The notes under the pieces: model-generated | Databases searched by the model: none | Told to the model about the DNA's origin: nothing | Seen by the model: only the letters and a program-made list of their open reading frames with translations | Source: Mugil cephalus | Lineage: Eukaryota > Chordata > Actinopteri > Mugiliformes > Mugilidae | Assembly: GCF_022458985.1 (NCBI RefSeq) | Contig: NC_061786.1 | Location: 1-64,000 of the forward strand | DNA: 64,000 bases | Direction of reading: 5' to 3' | Part shown: piece after piece, positions 1 to 14,330 of the stretch | Layout: every line of letters begins with the position of its first letter | Numbering within the stretch: the first letter of the stretch is position 1 | Made by a program: the position numbers and the translations under genes

Positions 1-1190
1 AACCCCCCGCCAAAAAAAAAGAAACTACTTGTCAGAGAAGTGACCAACACTGTATTATTACATAAGTTGCTATTACGGCCGTGAGGGTTGGCCGTATGTC
101 TCTCCCCTCTTGATGTGTGTGTGCATGCACTGGTGTGTCTGTTTCTATCTTGCGCTAGGTGTATTGTGGAGAGTCTCCAGTGGGCGTGTCTCCAGAGAGC
201 GTGTCCGACCTGATCAGCTTAAGTGTATAGTGTATTAGGGTTGGGATAGAAAATCAACTCACATAAGTATCAGGATTTTTTGTTTTACGATTTTTAAATC
301 GATTTTTTTGTTCAAAACTGTTGATTTCTATGGCCTCCAATTTCTCCTGCAGTGATCTGTGATTGCTCCTGATTTCCCCGCTGTCTCCTGTTTCGCATTC
401 TTTTTTGTGTTCATTTCTCCATGTGTAGAATGATCTTACAGTTTCTCCAATGTATGTTTTTGGGCATGTTTATGTTTTGCACGATATTTCATAGATGATG
501 TTGCATTTTTTGTCCAGTTCTATTTTGTCTTTTGGGTGTACTATGAGTTAACAGAGTTTTTTGTGTGGTTTTATTGCTGCGTTGATGTGATGTTTTTTCA
601 TGATGTGTTGTATTGCTTCCGTTATCCCCAGATGTATGGTATGCATATGGTGTCTTTGTATTGGTCTTCTGTTTTCTGAGTGTGTTTCTTCGTTCTCTCT
701 TTTTGTTTATCGTATTGTATTATATTGACAAAGTGTGAGTGCGTGTTCTATGTGTCTTTCCTCTTCCTATCTGTCTTTATCGTCCGTGATGATGTTGGCC
801 TGTTGATAGAGTGTTCTGACGACTGGGTGATTGTGTGCTGTGGGATGTTCTGATGTCCAGAGGAGGTACTGGTCTGTGTGAGTGGGTTTTCTGTAAACAC
901 AGATTTTTTGATGCCGTTTTCTTTGTGGTGGATGTTCAGATCGAGGAACGACATGGTCCGGTTGTGTTCTTCTTCGTGCGTGAATTTTATGTTTCCAGTG
1001 TTGTCCATAGTGTGGACATTGTGTGTGTCCGACTTTTATTTTTTCCAAGATGTCGTCCACGTATCTTTTCCACAGTGTGGGTTTACAGTGTGTGGATGCT
1101 GTGTAGATGGTTTTTGATTCCAGGTCCTCCATGAAAAAACTGCTCATTGTTGCTGATAGTGGATCTCCCATTGCGAAACGATCTGTCTGA
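1..1190 (-). mobile_element. Penelope-like retroelement, 3'-part copy with internal deletion
   Basis: On the minus strand, 767-1171 encodes the end of a reverse transcriptase palm. It starts MGDPLSATMSSFFMEDLES and carries the catalytic YVDD at about 1043-1060. After a frame change, 748-1008 continues with DLNIHHKENG, a typical Penelope RT-to-linker region. Further 3' on the minus strand, at about 320-560, codons read as a GIY-YIG-type endonuclease (FYTWRNEHKKECETGDSGE). The 1-310 stretch is the downstream non-coding end. Frame breaks and a deletion relative to the second copy show it is dead. Neptune- and Poseidon-type Penelope elements of fish are the likeliest relatives. Confidence 0.85.
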
Positions 1191-1954
1191 TTTTAAAATT
1201 CAATACAATTTTAAAGCTCATATTACAATGAGTGTACTCATCAGGAAAAGGAGCTCAACACATCCACATTAGTCTAGAAATGTTAGTAAATGTGGCCCAT
1301 TTTACATTGTTTTGCTCAGGATTAAAGAGGACAGTGTTTTTTTAAAATTTTTTAATATATATATATGTATCATTAATTTAATTCTCATCCTTTGCCTTGT
1401 TTTTCATTCATGAATTCATATTTCACATGATTGGTTGTGCCACAACCAAGCACTTGATTTCACAGAGCCAGGTAAAATACTCGTCTGTTTTACTTGGCTG
1501 CTAATTCAGAGTTATGATTGATTAAATGCGGTGACGCTTCATTTCTCTCGTCAGATTACACATACTGTATCTACTCTTTATTATGTCGATGAATGAAGTT
1601 AACCCAAAGATAGTATATCGAACCAAGAGTCACACCTCTTTTTCAATATAAATTTAATACAACTTTTGACCACAAACAGCAAAGATAAAACATACAGTTT
1701 CGTGTGGGGATTTTTTTTTTCTCTACTCTTCGGGGGCTCGCTCACCGAGTTTTCGCACAGTGATGAGACACATATCTTTGTAATCAGCAGAGTCTCTGCT
1801 TTCAGGGGACACCTTGTTTGTGTGGTTTGGTTGAAGTGGTGAAATTAACAGAAGCACTGAAGTGGACATACGCGGTTTTCGTTTTTGTTACATGCCCATA
1901 CATGCTTGGGGATTGAACTGTGTTTCGTTTGGGTGGCTATTCCAGGTTGGAGTA
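1191..1954. other. Duplicated non-coding stretch, no gene recognised
   Basis: Matches 18310-19030 in the second copy of the duplicated block. A minus-strand frame here (open at 18749-18973 in the second copy) contains SADYKDMCLITVRKLGE, which I do not recognise. It may be a fossil retroviral or host exon, but no start, splice site or family motif supports a call. The rest is AT-rich. Confidence 0.4.
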
Positions 1955-2232
1955 ATCTGGGATGGTTTCTATGCGTTTGGTTGACAAGATTTTGTCTTCA
2001 GCAGTGAGAACACAGCCCAGAATAATAATCTTTTCCTGTACCCACTGAGGTTTTGACAGACTTACCTTGTGTTCTTCTGCAGATAAGTGACGCAAGGAGA
2101 GTGAGTCAGAGCGACACTGTTCCTCTGTGGGTGCACAAACGAGGAGGTTGTCCAGTACTGAATGAGAGCACAGCCCTTTGTTTGACAGAACACATGACTT
2201 GAAAGGGTGCTCTAATCTTACAGAGGTTTTTT
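1955..2232 (-). pseudogene. ERV reverse transcriptase fragment
   Basis: A minus-strand frame open for about 90 codons has the order of retroviral RT. A degenerate catalytic box reads V-L-D-N-L-L where YVDDLL is usual. It is followed by CAPTEEQC, then HKVSLSKPQWVQEK, then an ILGCVLTAEDKILS block, and it ends at a TAG near 1956. This is the stretch just after the RT active site in gamma/epsilon-type retroviruses. The second catalytic Asp is replaced by Asn and there is no pol around it, so it is a dead scrap. The other copy at 19037-19150 keeps only its first third. It may come from the same ERV family as the pol remnant near 31 kb. Confidence 0.75.
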
Positions 2233-2264
2233 TTTTTCATAAGTTAATAAACTATCTTTCCAGG

Positions 2265-2930
2265 CTATGTGAGAACTAGTGGAATGCCAAATTCTTCCCA
2301 TCTTTTCGAACTTTGCTTTGAACTATATGACTGTGAATTATACCATGGAGCTACCCTCCTCCGATATATCACCCTTTTCAGAGGAGCAATTCGATTTAAA
2401 GTTGTACTGAGTGATGCTGTCGTACTATCAACAAAATAATCTTTTTGTGTTGGAGTTAGATTGTGGTTGCTGGCATCCACATCTCTGACATAAGGCACTG
2501 AGGTAAATACTGAAGGAATTAATTCCTTATATCTAGTTAGGAAATGTCTTTCTAATTTCAGTGTAATCCCATATTGTGAATTCAAATGTAACAAGGAAAT
2601 TATCAGACAAAGGAGAGTTATGAGAATATATTGTCAGACCTTCAGTTTCTATGCCGTAAGTTAGAACAAGATCTGAGGTGTGATTGAAACAGTGACTTGA
2701 TCCATTTACATTCTGAGAAAAGCCAATTGAATCTAATAATGACATATATGAAGAGCTAAGACTGTCACTGCTAACATCAGTATGGATGTTAAAGTCATCT
2801 ACTATGATGACTTTATCTGTTCTAAGCACTAAATCACGTAGAAACTCATAGTAGCTATGACTGGGTGGCGTGGACTCATTTAAACTGACATATTCATCAT
2901 CCTGCAGCCACGTTTCAGTCAAACTAAATA
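2265..2930 (-). mobile_element. LINE fragment (endonuclease end to RT linker), L2/CR1-like
   Basis: Two overlapping minus-strand frames join across a frameshift near 2560. The first begins MTETWLQDDEYVSLNESTPP and contains VDDFNIHTDVSSDS, the fish L2/CR1-like APE endonuclease C-terminal motifs. The second contains LNRIAPLKRVIYRRRVAPWY, the linker before the RT. No RT follows in place; the frame runs into unrelated DNA at about 2270. A part of the same fragment is present at 19395-19830. Confidence 0.75.
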
Positions 2931-3048
2931 GATCAATCTGATGAGTAGTTCAAAGCAGGCAGTTCGAAATATGGTAGGAATTTGGCATTCCACTAAATCT
3001 GAAGAAGCTCACATAGCCTGAGAAGATAGTTTATTAACTTATATATAT

Positions 3049-3084
<36 letters not shown>

Positions 3085-3394
3085 GGAAAAAAAACTCTCT
3101 GTAAGACTAGAACAGCATTGTAAGGGTCTCTTGTCTGGAGTGCTGAATATCTGAGCTAAGCTACACCTGCTGTCGTGGTTTCATTAACCAGCCCAGTCTT
3201 CATGGCCTGGAGTGCTGTGTATCAGACCCATGGAGCTCCATAAACTACATCTGCCCCAGTCGTCACGGCTTGCAGCTGTCCACTCCTACCTAGATGAAAA
3301 ATTCACCAACCTGCCCATGAATCCTCTTATACTCTCAAACTGCCACAGTTTTTCCTTGCCACCGTAGCCCTCAGGCTTGTCATGGAGTTTTTAA

Positions 3395-3485
3395 AATTTC
3401 TTTTGGAAAGCATCTTGAGACAATTTGCATTGTTATAGGCACTATATAAATAAAATTGAATTGAACTGAATTGAATTCTTAAGTA
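3395..3485 (+). repeat. LINE 3' end with ATTGA-type tail
   Basis: The stretch has the common fish LINE 3'-terminal shape: a conserved hairpin-like stretch (AGCATCTTGAGACAATTTGC), then a CACTATATAAATAAAATTGAA tail, then degenerate GAATT/ATTGA repeats. It is a truncated insertion on the plus strand. Confidence 0.6.
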
Positions 3486-4892
3486 TTCATGATGTTGTTT
3501 ATTTGGATTGTGTTCCAAGGGTGTTATGACTTGCATCATCCACTATCTTTGTGTAGAACATGTCAGAGGTAGTGGACTCTTAATGTGTCTGCTTTGTACA
3601 CACTGGACCTTCTGAGCTCCTTTCAGGAACTGAATATAATTTCTCCCGTCTTCCAGAAAGGTATTTGTAACGTTAATGGCGCACTGCACAAGTGTGGAGG
3701 AAGAGTAAGTATATTTGTTCTTCATCATATTAAAAAGCTGTATTTCAGCAGACAACATCCAAAAATGTACAATTCTCTTTACCTTGTAGTGTGGACATAT
3801 CAAGATACACTGCAGTGCAGTTTTCCTACTCTTGGTTTGAGGAAACCCAACTCTGCTGTCTTGAATTTCCCCTGTCCAACCTGCTAGCCTGAAATGTTGC
3901 CTGTTTCTGTTGATGGAAAATTGTATCACTTTAGCCAAAGTGGAGGGTGCTCTTTTTTCAGTGTTTTTATTAATAATTTATAATGTATCTGTCTATTTTT
4001 CTTTCTTTTCTTTTTTGAGGGGCTCTTTGTAGCAAATGTCAGTGAAGTTGCCATATTTACCATCCAAAAAGCAGTGAAAATGGAAGTTATATTTATAATG
4101 TTACAGATTAGCTGTATTACTGAATTGTTACTGAAATTGAATTAAGAGAAGCAATGACCTTTTTAGTGGACCCCATTGCTTTCCTTTTAATTTATATTTA
4201 TTGTCTATGTCACAGGCACAGGGAAAGGAAAGTGTAGGAACTCCCAGTGAACAGCAGCAAGGGAGAGATCCGAGAAGGCTTTACAATTGGATGAAGAGGT
4301 GATGGAAGTCACTGCATGTTGGCAAACCTCAGTTCTTTGCCATCAATGTAGCTTGCAAATTTTGACCCTTCCTCAGCAAAGCTGCCAGTGTCCTTCCGGT
4401 CCTCTAGGAGCTGTCAGAACATTGTCAATGTTTACAATAGCAATATTAACATACGATTTAAAGTTGATGCATAACAATGGTATGTAGCCTTTTGCGATAT
4501 CAACACTCATAGATCAAATGAAGTGGCAAGAACCAGGAGCACGGACAGCGGTTGGTGAGGAGGTGGAGCAAGTTATTAGCTACCTATCTCGTTGTGCCCT
4601 GATGACAAGATATGTCAAAAGCAGCTGATTAATCCATTTGCCACGTTTTAGCTTTGATTAGACTATAATTTGATAAACTCATTATTTGTTTTCAACGGCA
4701 CGTGTGGACATGCTTGCATGCACTGGGGTGGAACCATAAAAGAAGTACTTTCCACAACATACATCTGCATTGATGGTTTTGTTGTGCCCATTTGTTGACA
4801 TTTGCTGTTCTCTTGGCTTGTTAATCCTCAAGGGCTTTAGTCTTATTATTGTGTAACACTGTTTAAGTCTTAAGACTACTAGACGGGACTAC
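3486..4892. other. No gene recognised
   Basis: About 1.4 kb of AT-rich sequence with only short frames on both strands. I see no conserved domain, no terminal repeats and no supported splice structure. Confidence 0.5.
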
Positions 4893-5178
4893 AAAATAGA
4901 ACTGGACAAAAAATGCAACATCATCTATGAAATATCGTGCAAAACACAAACATGCCGAAAAACATACATTAGAGAAACTGGAAGATCATTCTACACATGG
5001 AGAAATTAACACAAAAAAAGAATGCGAACAGGGGACAGCGGGGAAATTAGGACTTAAAAAGAAAAAGCAGAACAGGAAAATTTAAAATCAAACAATCACA
5101 GATCACTGCAGGAGAAATTGGATAAAAGAGGGGGCATACACCCTGGACCCTGGAGTGAGTGTGCACATGCACACTGTT
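4893..5178 (+). mobile_element. Penelope-like GIY-YIG fragment (third copy)
   Basis: In plus orientation, decayed codons give KIELDKKCNIIYEISCKT and then ETGRSFYTWRN, the start of the GIY-YIG endonuclease also seen on the minus strand near 16.0 kb. Stops and a mutated His after WRN show decay. It ends exactly where the left arm of the large inverted repeat begins (about 5179), so it lies outside that structure. Confidence 0.7.
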
Positions 5179-6671
5179 CAAAGAGCCTACAAGAATGTCC
5201 CCTTCCAAAAGATAATATCCAAACTGAACTAAACTGATGTCTTTGAAGAGAACTGGCCTGAATGGCTCAGCTATGTGTTAACCTGAGACCTGATTTTATA
5301 TAGAATCACAACGATAAGGTCCCCTTAATAACAAATGTTTTTTTCTTCCCTTTTAATTTCAAGCAGCATCTTTATCCTTATGTGTGATGTGTTTATGTAT
5401 GACGCTGTTGTTGTACTTAGTGCACAAATACTCCCTTTGTCATGTTATGTTTTGTTGTCTTGTTCCCAGTTACCGCATACATACAGTATGTGTATTTTAC
5501 GGAAAGAAAGCTAATAAAAAGTAAATAAAAAAAGTTTAATTTCATTAGAAAGGGATCAATATCTCAGGTTAACATGCTCAGCGGACACCTGGATGTCTCA
5601 GTGAGGCAAACAGTCATTCTCTTGCATGGAATCCACTGCATTCCATAGTTTCCATTACATTTAGCATAACAAATGATGGAATGAGTTTAATTGCATTAGT
5701 CTGGAACATTAGGCAACTTCAGACAGAAAACAAATGCGATGTTTGGACATGCAGCCATCCTCCACATAATATTCAACTGAAATACATGGAACCTACTCAA
5801 AAAAAACAACAACAGTATTTTTATCCAGGGATCGAATTTAACAGTGGCTTTTGGCGGAGCCCCATTTTACAGTGCACCCCACGACTTTCCAATTCACATG
5901 CATAAGCTTTTAACAATCCAATTGTGGATCAGTAACAGGATTACTGAGGAAAACACTCTATTACCACAGCAATGCGATTAATACTGTCATAAACATTTCA
6001 CATGACAGTAGTCGCAATAGCAACAACCCAAAAAGTATGCAAGAAATTAAATCACCATTGCAAACATTTGGCTTCCACCCAGGTGCAAACGCCATACACA
6101 CAACAAACAGTGCTGAAACAAGCTCCAATATCAAGTGGCTAAAGTGGTATCAATATCAAGTGACAATAAAACAAAGGGGAACGGCTATATCTTAGTTCAG
6201 AAACAGACTCATCACAACTCATTAAAAATACAGTAATGATAAATAGGACAACACCAGTCCGAACACACAAGCCATTCATTCTATGATTCTTACCTTAATT
6301 CAGACACGATCACAGGGCCCAATGAACCTCGCTTTGGCTATCCATATCCAGGGTACCCAGAATGTCAGGATGTTGAGAGGAGTTTTAACACTGTTATCCT
6401 GGTGGGATGTTTTGCAGTTCAAAGTCCCCAGATGGCCTGTTGGGCTTGATATGCAATTAAAACATAACTGGCTGTTCTTCAAAAAGGTATTTAATAAAAA
6501 AATATTTAAAAACAAAATATGATTCCTAATAATCAATAACAAAGCATGTGTAACAAAGCGTGCCTTCACAGCCACAGAAGTTCCTTTCCCTCTCTGTGGA
6601 CTAATCTCCCAGATGTCTTCTCCTGTCTTAGAAGCATCCCTTTTCAGAAAAAAAAAATGTGTGTGTGTATA

Positions 6672-8276
<1,605 letters not shown>

Positions 8277-8728
8277 TATATATATATACACACAAATTAA
8301 GCATCGCTACCATTTATTAGAAATGACAAAGATTATTTTGAGGGAACAATAAAAAGAATTGTTCAAATATAGTCACATTGAATGTATTTTTGATAAATTC
8401 TTCTTTTAATAAGTACATCCTTTAACTACACAAAGCAGTGTTTTGCTAGTTACTTTTAATTATAAGTTAAGTTGGTTGCTAAGTTGATAGCAAGAATCAA
8501 TATGATGTCGCAGTTAACGTTAGCATTATATGTTAGCTAACGTTAGCAAATCCATTTCACAATAGACGTTTCAAAATGATATCATAAAGAGCTGTTTTTG
8601 CCCAGGCAGGTATTTGTTGGACCATTGTCAGAGTAACATGTGCAGATACCCAGACTAATCTGCAGAGTGAAATTGAATATGAGTTTGCGAGATCAGGATG
8701 GTCTCACCAGGCTAGCCTCAGGTACCTC

Positions 8729-8977
8729 CTATGTCAGCATTTTAGACCTCAAGACAGTCATTGAGTTGGAAGCCTGTACTGTAATGTGAATTACAAGGTC
8801 AGATGTGATCTTTATAAAATACCTTTGAATGAACTCCAGCATCGACGATCTAGTGGCAGGACACTCGAGGTTGAAGACGTAATAGCTGCTGAAGAAAGCA
8901 GCTACTCCGTGTAACAATGGTGTGGGCCCATCATTACATGTAAGCCTTCCAGAGGGCTTCATCATGTCACCTGAAAT
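8729..8977 (-). pseudogene. SAMD3-like C-terminal exon fragment
   Basis: On the minus strand a 3' splice site (TTTTCATTTCAG) precedes an open frame that starts GDMMKPSGRL and contains FFSSYYVFNL and SMLEFIQRYFIKI. The same layout (GQSCYSSTRY, LMFGSYYCLNIHYP, STLEFLQRCFFSIN) is found in exons 3-4 of the SAM-domain gene of the CACTA element at 54475-55135, and it is the C-terminal module of the fish SAMD3-like protein family. No upstream exons were found nearby. It lies in the unique centre of the large inverted repeat. It is a stray exon or a dead copy. Confidence 0.65.
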
Positions 8978-10592
8978 GAAAAGATATAACATTATGTGTT
9001 ATGAGCACTTTGAGATCTGCTTCAGATACAAAGGGCTATACAAATGTTGACGTCAGATCAGAGTAACATTATCTTGAATGATCAAGCAGGGGGTGCTGGG
9101 GAGTTCTGCAGTATTAATGTCCACAGCAGTGGCACATGGCTGTAACATAGCACAACACAATATCATTGATTTAAGATGAGATGATAAATATCGTTCATTG
9201 GTCAGAGGTACTAACCAATGTGTAAGCTTCCTCCAGGAAGTACTGGAGCAGGACTACAGTTAAGCACGTAGTCTATCCACCCATAGCCCTACATCTTGCT
9301 CTATCTTAATTAATAAATTGTTTTTGTGCCTTCTAGGACTAGTTACTATTAATATGGAGTTGGTCTCTGCACCCGATCCAAGTACTCCAAGTTCCCGAAT
9401 TCCAAGTTCTCCAAACACAACATTCCGTATGTGTTGCGAATGTATTGAATCAAGTAGAGTGTAAATTTCCTTTAAAAGCAGAACAAAAGACCTTTTATTG
9501 AAAAGGATGTGTTTGTCATACTTTCAACAGGGTTTGGTTTAATTTACCAACTGGCCAATTGCGTGAAGATGCATTTGAGTGGCGGCCTACTTTGCCTCAG
9601 GCAATTACTGGGGAATTACAACCTTTTGACAACCTTTTCATATTACCACTGTAATATCATGGTAATTGCTTTGTCATTAAAGCTGTAAAGTTACAGTACA
9701 CATTTGTGTTTTTAAAACAATGCATTGTAATATCACAGATGTGAAATTGCAGTAAATTGCTTTGAGTATATTTCACAGAACACTGCTGTAATCCTTACTG
9801 TGAAAGTCATGCAAAACTTATGCAGAGTTCTATTTGGATGTAATTATGGTTCAGAAATGAAATAAAATTTAACTCCTTCTTTGTACAGTGTCATATTGAC
9901 AGGCCTCCTGAAAGCACGAAATGTCACAGTTTCATGATCCGCCATGAGACCGGGTTGGCGTGAAACATACCGACGAGTTGGTAGTTTTTCCTCAGGACTC
10001 TTAGTTTTTTTCCCCCAACCATATTTAAGATATCATCCTAGATATTCAATTATCATCGTAGATGATAATGTGTGGGCCCTTACAATTGCCTATACAAGGG
10101 CGCTGCACCTGTGTACGACCAAATATTATATATTATCTTCATTTGCATGTATAGCAGGATTCTTCAGCTCACTATTTATGATGCACACAATCACAATTGC
10201 AGGTGCAATTTCCGCTGCCACAACCGCTGACGAGGTGTATTCAGTTTGACCAATCAGAATCAAGGTTTTCAAATAACTGCCCAATTACGCTGCTATACAC
10301 TGTCAACATGAAAAGAATCGAGGGTTGACTTAAAATCGTGTTGTTCCCCACGTTTGCTTTATTTTATTTTACCGACTCAAAGTTGGCGAAGGTGGACGGC
10401 ACAGACCTGATACGAAGACAAGCACAGAAGGTCCGATACGAAGGCCTGAGCAATGAAGAGAGCTGTGTGGAGCTGAGTCTGCCGAGCCGAAGCAGACGTT
10501 GGCAGACGAGAATACGGCCAGCAAAAATACTTTGTTTTAGTGGTAAGTTTCGTGAAAGTCACTTTGAGCTAAGTGTTCTTATCGGGCTAGTG
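8978..10592. other. Centre of the large inverted repeat, no gene recognised
   Basis: Around 9000-9050 there is a weak LINE-tail-like run (GAGCACTTTGAGATCTGC). Short frames at 9944-10249 and 10338-10628 have no family signature. The second is GC-richer and ends next to a GT-type donor (TTTAGTGGTAAG), so an unknown first exon is possible but not supported further. Confidence 0.4.
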
Positions 10593-11160
10593 ATGCATTT
10601 GCTAACGTTAGCTGACATAGAATGCTAACGTTAACTGCGACATCATATTGATTCTTGCTATCAACTTAGCAACCAACTTAACTTATAATTAAAAGTAACT
10701 AGCAAAACTGCTTTGTGTAGTTAAAGAATGTACTTATTAAAAGAAGAATTTATCAAAATACATTCAATGCGACTATAATAATTCTTGTTCCCTCAAAATA
10801 ATCTTTGTCATTTCTAATAACCAAGCAATAGAAATTAGAAATCACAAACACCAAACAGTACAATAACTCTTAATAAGTCTTAGCTGGCCAGCCCAAAAAC
10901 AAACAGCTCTTTATGATATCATTTCGAAACGTCTATTGTGAAATGGATTTGCTAACGTTAGCTAACATAGAATGCTAACGTTAACTGCGACATCATATTG
11001 ATTCTTGCTATCAACTTAGCAACCAACTTAACTTATAATTAAAAGTAACTAGCAAAACACTGCTTTGTGTATTTAAAGGATGTACTTATTAAAAGAAGAA
11101 TTTATCAAAAATACATTCAATGTGACTATATTTGAACAATTCTTTTTATTGTTCCCTCAA
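10593..11160. repeat. Direct tandem duplication, about 357 bp unit
   Basis: The sequence from GCTAACGTTAGCTGACATAG through the AAAAGAAGAATTTATCAA stretch at 10603-10760 recurs at about 10951-11110 with few changes. The second unit is the inner end of the right inverted-repeat arm. The left arm has only one copy, so the duplication happened after the palindrome formed. Confidence 0.75.
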
Positions 11161-13110
11161 AATAATCTTTGTCATTTCTAATAAATGGTAGCGATGCTTA
11201 ATTTGTGTGTATATATATATATATATACACACAGAGATTTTTTTTTTCTGAAAAGGGATGCTTCTAAGACAGGAGAAGACATCTGGGAGATTAGTCCACA
11301 GAGAGGGAAAGGAAATTCTGTGGCTGTGAAGGCACGCTTTGTTACACAAGCTTTGTTATTGATTATTAGGAATCATATTTTGTTTTTTAAATATTTTTTT
11401 ATTAAATACCTTTTTGAAGAACAGCCAGTAATGTTTAAATTGCATATCAAGCCCAACAGGCCATCTGGGGACTTTGAACTGCAAAACATCCCACCAGGAT
11501 AAACGGTGTTAAAACTCCTCTCAACATCCTGACATTCTGGGTACCCTGGGTATGGACAGCCAAAGAGAGGTTCATTGGGCCCTGTGATCGTGTCTGAATT
11601 AAGGTAAGAATCATAGAATGAATGGCTTGTGTGTTTGGACTGGTGTTGTCCTATTTATCATTGCTGTATTTTTAATGAGTTGTGATGAGTCTGTTTCTGA
11701 ACTAAGATATAGCTGTTCCCCTTTGTTTTATTGTCACTTGATATCGATACCACTCTAGCCACTTGATATTGGAGCTTGATTCAGCACTATTTGTTGTGTG
11801 TATGGCGTTTGCACCTGGGTGGAAGCCAAATGTTTGCAATGGTGATTTAATTTCTTGCAAACCTTTGGGTTGTTGCTATTGTGACTATTGTCATGTGAAA
11901 TGTTTATGACAGTATTAATCGCATTGCTGTGGTAATAGAGTGTTTTCCTCAGTAATCCTGTTACTGATCCACAATTGGATTGTTAAAAGCTTATGCATGT
12001 GAATTGGAAAGTCGTGGGGTGCACTGTAAAATGGGGCTCCGCCAAAAGCCACTGTTTAATTCGATCCCTGGATAAAAATACCGTTGTTGTTTTTTTTGAG
12101 TAGGTTCCATGTATTTGAATATTATGTGGAAGATGGCTGCATGTCAGTGCAGTCCAAACATTGCATTTGTTTTCTGTCTGAAGTTGCCTAATGTTCCAGA
12201 CTAATGCAATTAAACTCATTTCATCCTTTGTTATGCTAAATGTAATGGAAACTATGGAATGCAGTGGATTCCATGCAAGAGAATGACTGTTTGCCTCACT
12301 GAGACATCCAGGTGTCCGCTGAGCATGTTAAGCCCGAGATATTTATCCCTTTCTAATGAAATTAAACTTTTTTTATTTACTTTTTATTAGCTTTCTTTCC
12401 GTAAAATACACATACTGTACGTATGCGGTAACTGGGAACAACACAACAAAACATAACATGACAAAGGGAGGACTTGTGCACTAAGTACAACAACAGCGTC
12501 ATACATAAACACATCACACATAAGGATAAAGATGCTGCTTGAAATTAAAGGGGAAGAAAAAATCATTTGTTATTAAGGGGACCTTATCGTTGTGATTCTA
12601 TATAAAATCATGTCTCAGGTTAACACATAGCTGAGCCATTCAGGCCAGTTTTCTTCAAAAACATCAGTTTAGTTCATTGGTTTGAATGTAATTCTCTCCA
12701 AAATATATTTTGTTGGTTTGTCTTTCTTTTCTGGTCAGAGTCTTTATAGATACAACTAAAAATACTTTCAAAAGGTATTTGTCTTACTTTATGTATTCAA
12801 ATCAAAGATTTTCCTTTTAAAAAACAGCCCCCAGCCTCCAAAACATGTGAAAATTATTTGCTATAGGACCTCCAACAAGCAGTCTGGTTATACTAGTGGA
12901 TCTTTTGAGCTGGAGAACAAAAGAATCAAGACTAATTTTTCCAGCTGAATTCCCTCCAGGAGGGAGAGCTGGTCGCTAACCACTGCTGTGAGAATGTGAG
13001 GCCCCCCTCTGTTTCTCATCTTTCCTTAATATCTAAAGTATGGCCAAGATTTTGAAGAACTTTGTGTAGTTTGGATATTATCTTGGAAGGGGACATTCTT
13101 GTAGGCTCTT
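10899..13110. repeat. Right arm of large inverted repeat
   Basis: Reverse complement of 5179-8603 without the Tc1 element. The right arm carries about 390 bp (about 12675-13065) that the left arm lacks. At the junctions the arms share TAGTT, which suggests a deletion in the left arm between short repeats. The minus frame 11983-12219 corresponds to the plus frame 5681-5905 of the left arm; no family is recognised for either. Confidence 0.8.
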
Positions 13111-13229
13111 TGAAAAGTGTTATGAATTCCATCTCTCTCTGAAGTAACATCCCTTGGGAATTCCTTGCCTTTAAAGTCTTATGAATGGTTCCTTCCTGAA
13201 AACTCAAAACTTTATCTGTGAGCTACTAA

Positions 13230-14130
13230 TATTCGTGTGTCTTTTATTGGAGGTGTAATTTAAAGCAACATGTCAACGTACATATCAGAGAGACGCGTAT
13301 TCAGAAAGTTTTTGTCCCACCAATATGTGTTGTTAAATTGCCTTTAATGTTCTTAAATTCGCCAGGCGGAAGATATCCTTTGCACTAAATTTTGCGTGAT
13401 GTCATTAATCTGCAATTTCAGTGACAAAAGAAATGTGAACCTATCAGTTACTGATACTTTGTTTTGGACATATGTGATTGAGCAGGGAGAGAAGTTTCTG
13501 AATCATTTTGTGCCGTGCGTGTGAGTGTGTCAGTGTATGTTTTGTGGGTTTTGATAAAAAAAATAGGCACCATCTAGTTCTGTTCAGGTATGCACATAGC
13601 GCTGGGTCTGAGGTAGTTTGATTCAACACTGAAACCTTTCCAGGAATATGTTGGATCTAAATGTTGTACTAAAGATGAGGAAGTTGTGTAAGTGGGCCTC
13701 ATTAAAGGCACATTGTATGTGGGTATATAAGAGTTTGGTGATCTTTTGTTGGAGGTCCAATATAAAGCAACGTGCCAACAGTGTGAATTTGCTATATGTC
13801 AGAGAGATGCTCCGGAGAATTCAGAAAGTTTTTGTCCCAACAGCGTGTGGTGTTGTAAGGTTGGAAAGGTCACGAAACAGACCTTTTCGCAGAGTGTTGC
13901 TGAGGCTTGTTGGGCCAAGCAGGAACCTGCTCACATTCGCCAGTTGAAGCAATCCGTTATTTTAAGTTTTGTGGCACACGATTGTCATTAATCTACAATT
14001 TCAATGAAAAAAGAAATATATCACTAACTGAGTTTTGACTCTGACCTATGTGATAGAGCAGGGAGAGAGCTTTCCGAAAGTTTTGTGCCATGGCTGTGGG
14101 TGTTTGAGTCCATGTCTCCTGGGTTTGGTT
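13230..14130. repeat. Diverged tandem duplication, about 520-570 bp unit
   Basis: Shared landmarks appear twice in order: TCTTTTATTGGAGGTGTAAT / TCTTTTGTTGGAGGTCCAAT, ATTCAGAAAGTTTTTGTCCCA, ATTCGCCAG, GTCATTAATCTRCAATTTCA, and GAGCAGGGAGAGA followed by TTTTGTGCC. The second unit is preceded by TGGGTATATAAGAG (13719-13732), a TATA-like box, so a solo LTR or promoter origin is possible. No termini were defined. Confidence 0.6.
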
Positions 14131-14160
14131 TGTGTTGCATTTTAGTCGTCAAGATACAGA

Positions 14161-14330
14161 CACTGTAAAAATGAAAAAGTTGAGAAAACTCAAAATTTCA
14201 AGGCAACTTATTGCAATCAATGTTTGAGTTTTGAGCCCAACCAAAAACTCATATTGTTTTGTTTTTACATTTTCCTTTTGAGACAAACTTGAAAGTTAGA
14301 CTTGTGCCAAGTCTATGTTTTCAAACAGTT
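14161..14330 (+). mobile_element. Possible CACTA-type terminus
   Basis: CACTGTAAAAATGAAAAAGT at 14161 has the same eight-base start as the CACTA element at 49254 and the AAAA-rich subterminal style of fish EnSpm elements. I could not find the opposite end, so this may be a truncated non-autonomous copy or chance. Confidence 0.35.

Larger units (their letters stand above)
1..3278. repeat. Direct duplicated block, copy A
   Basis: This stretch is repeated almost base for base at 15352-20135 in the same orientation, about 15.35 kb away. Both copies hold the same Penelope-like element, ERV scrap and LINE scrap in the same order, so the unit was assembled before it was duplicated. Copy A lacks about 250 bp corresponding to 15669-15913 and about 1.5 kb of Penelope interior corresponding to roughly 16780-18310. 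Copy B lacks about 165 bp that copy A has at about 1931-2095. Homology fades after about 3278 and 20135. The alignment was made by eye. Confidence 0.85.

Noticed and set aside
10338-10628. Possible host first exon
   Set aside because: GC content and a donor-like GTAAG are suggestive, but no family, promoter box or second exon was found.
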